DNA from: Clostridiales bacterium
GTDB lineage: Bacteria > Bacillota > Clostridia > Lachnospirales > Lachnospiraceae
Assembly: GCA_012839295.1 (NCBI GenBank)
Contig: DUNO01000061.1
Coordinates: 124,001-188,000 of the forward strand
Reading direction: 5' to 3'
DNA: 64,000 nucleotides
Positions 61,979 through 64,000 of this stretch are shown piece by piece. Positions within the stretch are counted from its first letter, which is position 1. Each line of letters begins with the position of its first letter. The translations under genes and the position numbers were made by a program. The notes beneath the pieces were generated by a model. It saw nothing but the letters and a program-made list of their open reading frames with translations, had not been told where the DNA came from and did not search any database.

Positions 61979-62752
61979 TTAATGTAAATTCCTTTTTGAA
62001 TTATAAACCATGATAAAAACCAGGATTCCTGATATAGCAAAAAAGAAAATATAGGATTGTATCATCGGTCCGAAATTATAGGATTCTCCAATCCAGACTG
62101 TATAAAAATCCTTAACAAAATACGTGGACGGGAGTAGATCGGAAGCAATTCTCAGGCCTTTTGGTAATTTATCCACTGTAATTCCCATCATACCACTTAA
62201 AATCATCATTGCGAAATAGATAATCATCGTAATCATGTAAGTCAATCCAAATTTTTTTACAAGGTTTGCAATGGCATGCGCTAACATAAATAATACCGCT
62301 GCAAAAATATAAATACAAACAAAATAAATAATTGCGCCGGAGGCAGCAGGGGCTACCAGCTTAAGAACACTACAGACTATGATAAAATAAATTAGAAAAG
62401 CAAAAGTCATGTAAATAAATTCAGCAATCAAACGATTGACAATCGTGTACTTTTCACTAAAACCAAACAATTGCATCCTAAGGGGTATATTTTTTTCAAT
62501 ATCCTGGGAACAGGTGCTGGAATAACCTATAAGGATCGTTGCCATCGGAATAACAGCCCCAATGCCAAGAACAATAGAAGTAACAACCTCTCCCAGATAA
62601 AAGCTGCCCGGCATCTCTGCCGCAACCGCCTTAGTAATAATAACCGATAACAGGATTGGAAAACCAACTCCGAAAATGTGGACAAATGGATTCCCTGCTA
62701 CATTTCTTAACTCATATTGTATCATTCTTAATGAGACTTTATTTTTTTTCAT
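61979..62752 (-). CDS. ABC-2 type transporter permease
   Basis: A 257-residue membrane protein with about six helices (FGVGFPILLSVIITKAVAAE, VICSVLKLVAPAASGAIIYF and IYFAMMILSGMMGITVDKLP are typical). It pairs with the ATPase gene that it overlaps by 14 bases. The start at 62752 follows GGGAGGG; the longer frame from 62788 lies in the ATPase gene. Substrate unknown. Confidence 0.83.
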   Translation of the reverse strand: MKKNKVSLRMIQYELRNVAGNPFVHIFGVGFPILLSVIITKAVAAEMPGSFYLGEVVTSIVLGIGAVIPMATILIGYSSTCSQDIEKNIPLRMQLFGFSEKYTIVNRLIAEFIYMTFAFLIYFIIVCSVLKLVAPAASGAIIYFVCIYIFAAVLFMLAHAIANLVKKFGLTYMITMIIYFAMMILSGMMGITVDKLPKGLRIASDLLPSTYFVKDFYTVWIGESYNFGPMIQSYIFFFAISGILVFIMVYNSKRNLH

Positions 62753-63626
62753 TGCCAATCCCTCCCTTTGCAGCATGTTCCTTTGCATTAATAAAAATCA
62801 GCTCAATATCGCTATTGCTTCTTTTATAATTCACATCATTTTGGATTAGTAATGCCGTAATTTCCGATTCAATCTCCCGGGTATGGCAAGCAAGGGCAAT
62901 TAAATGGTTTGGCGCGGCTAGTTTTTCATATTCCTTGATTAACAGCTGGTTTTTCTGGTTATTGTCTATTACAATAACGGCATGGCCACAATACTTATTA
63001 AACAGCTCCTCCTTATCACCGAATGCAATTACATTTCCCTGTTCAAGAATCAATAATTTATTTGTTAATTGCTCTAACTCTTCAAAATAATGCGAAACGA
63101 CACATAACCCGTCCTCCCTGCCCTGATACCAGGAAACCAGCTTCTCTACAAGCTTTTGCCGTGTCTCAAAATCTAATCCGGAGGTAACCTCATCATAGAA
63201 GGTAAGCTCAGCTTCCTGCATCATGACCAGGATAATAGTAAAGCGCTGCTTTTGCCCGCCTGAAAGAACCTTAAACTTTTTATTTAGGCATTGCTCAAAT
63301 TCAAAATATGAAATGAGCTCCTGAAGCTTCCTGTTTTTCTTAATCCTGGTTTGAAGGATTGCCTCCATAACGTGTTTCGTTGCCATGCTATCGGTATATT
63401 CATTAAATTGCATATGCACTGCCATATCCAGCGGGGTAATGGTACTATCAACAGAGCCTGAGTAATTTACAATTCCTAAAAGGCTTTTTATCAACGTGCT
63501 CTTTCCGGCTCCATTTGAACCAATAACACCTATACGGTCTCCTTTTTCAATCGTGATAGGGGCAGTAATGTTAAGAGCTGTCGTTTTGCCATACTGGACA
63601 TTTAAGCTATTAATTCTTAGTAACAT
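62739..63626 (-). CDS. ABC transporter ATPase (export type)
   Basis: A 295-residue ATPase with Walker A GSNGAGKSTLIKSL, Q-loop VHMQFNEY, signature VLSGGQKQRFTI and Walker B ELTFYDEVTSGLD, in which Val replaces the usual Pro of DEP. The C-terminal 70 residues are an extra domain of unknown fold. The start at 63626 is set by GAGGAG 9 bases upstream; an ATG at 63635 touches that site. Confidence 0.85.
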   Translation of the reverse strand: MLLRINSLNVQYGKTTALNITAPITIEKGDRIGVIGSNGAGKSTLIKSLLGIVNYSGSVDSTITPLDMAVHMQFNEYTDSMATKHVMEAILQTRIKKNRKLQELISYFEFEQCLNKKFKVLSGGQKQRFTIILVMMQEAELTFYDEVTSGLDFETRQKLVEKLVSWYQGREDGLCVVSHYFEELEQLTNKLLILEQGNVIAFGDKEELFNKYCGHAVIVIDNNQKNQLLIKEYEKLAAPNHLIALACHTREIESEITALLIQNDVNYKRSNSDIELIFINAKEHAAKGGIGNEKK

Positions 63627-63782
63627 GTTTTTCATCTCCTCTTCTTTACCGAGTATTCTTACATGGTTATCTTACCAAATGGATATGAATCCCGCATGAA
63701 GATCCTGTGTAGATGCTGAATAGATGTAATGAAGACATGGAAAAAATACTGATAAAATATGCTCAAATTAATCCTATGCATT

Positions 63783-63823
63783 AAGCGTCAAATGGCTGAG
63801 ATTTGGATAGCGGGATGAATATG
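63783..63823 (+). repeat. Partial copy 2 of the dispersed element seen near 34.6 kb
   Basis: AGCGTCAAATGG is identical to the interior of copy 1 (minus strand, 34650-34690), and about 30 of 41 surrounding bases match by eye, including GATGAAT. The terminal repeats of copy 1 are not preserved here. It lies in the 199-base gap between the kinase end and the ABC ATPase gene. Confidence 0.4.
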
Positions 63824-63834
63824 CCCAAATCACC

Positions 63835-64000
63835 TTATTCATCAGCGGCAGGCTGCTTGGGGGCCGGCTCAAACACTACTTTTGCCAATACTCCGTCCTT
63901 CACATTGCCGAGCTTAACCATTGCACCTAAAATATTTGCATAATAGGCAACGATATATAATCCAAGCCCGTGGCCTTTTCCATTTCCACTCACAAATGGT
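63835..64000 (-). CDS. Sensor histidine kinase, C-terminal end only
   Basis: The window cuts this gene. The last 54 codons include the ATPase G2 box GKGHGLGLYIVAYYANILGA and end in PAPKQPAADE. This is the HATPase_c domain of a two-component sensor; the ABC exporter genes downstream could be its target, as is common for such pairs. Confidence 0.75.
   Translation of the reverse strand, partial: PFVSGNGKGHGLGLYIVAYYANILGAMVKLGNVKDGVLAKVVFEPAPKQPAADE

Overview
The window looks like the chromosome of an anaerobic, spore-forming Clostridia member, most likely a Lachnospiraceae relative. Support: a moderate-to-low G+C content, strong GGAGG ribosome-binding sites, [FeFe]-hydrogenase maturases (hydE, hydG, hydF), a desulfoferrodoxin, a CotF-like spore coat protein, a GlgC/GlgD ADP-glucose pyrophosphorylase pair, YesM/YesN-type two-component control of a sugar ABC transporter, and an agr-type peptide quorum-sensing cluster. 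All assignments are by eye from protein motifs; no database search was possible.

Layout. 1-6.7 kb (minus strand): the 5' end of an XRE-type regulator, an HD-GYP remnant, type I pullulanase, a beta-CASP metallo-hydrolase, an AlkD-like repair protein with a repetitive insert, a Crp/Fnr regulator, desulfoferrodoxin and thioredoxin. 6.7-12.3 kb (minus): a BMP-type nucleoside ABC importer with xanthine phosphoribosyltransferase upstream, forming a purine salvage block. 12.5-19.9 kb (plus): sensor kinase, AraC-type response regulator, sugar-binding lipoprotein, two permeases and an esterase. 20-22.1 kb (minus): a truncated PRD-type regulator joined to a truncated enzyme I gene, which looks like a deletion scar. 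22.3-26.1 kb (minus): PadR regulator and an agrA-agrC-agrD-agrB cluster, including a small agrD of 45 codons. 26.4-34.2 kb: transposase remnant, chemotaxis receptor, AraC regulator with an unusual C-terminal PAS-like domain, a YyaL/SSP411-type protein, palindromes, and a secreted peptidoglycan-binding protein. 34.6-38.5 kb: MarR regulator, a MutS2-like ATPase behind a long leader with a leader peptide and terminator, and a coat protein. 38.6-45.8 kb (minus): glgB-glgC-glgD-glgA-glgA glycogen operon, which works with the pullulanase in glycogen/starch turnover. 46-52.9 kb: a flavin-binding protein, a WG-repeat/DUF3298 protein, and hydE-hydG-hydF with a C-terminally truncated HydF; a candidate structured RNA of about 220 nt lies upstream of hydE. 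53-57.2 kb: two LacI-family regulators, a GH43 remnant and a HipA-like kinase. 57.2-61.4 kb (plus): a four-gene ferric-siderophore ABC importer. 61.4-64 kb (minus): a VOC protein, a two-gene ABC exporter and the 3' end of a sensor kinase.

Gene remnants recur at several junctions (HD-GYP, enzyme I, Rpn transposase, GH43, a piece beside the HipA-like gene), so the region has been eroded and rearranged. The best candidates for something new are: the MutS2-like gene with what looks like a translation-sensing attenuator, followed by an orphan IS200/IS605-like hairpin array; the 220-nt RNA upstream of hydE; the xpt leader, where tandem hairpins can mask the ribosome-binding site; and the agr locus with a Cys/Tyr-rich micro-ORF just downstream. 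I saw no CRISPR array, rRNA or tRNA.
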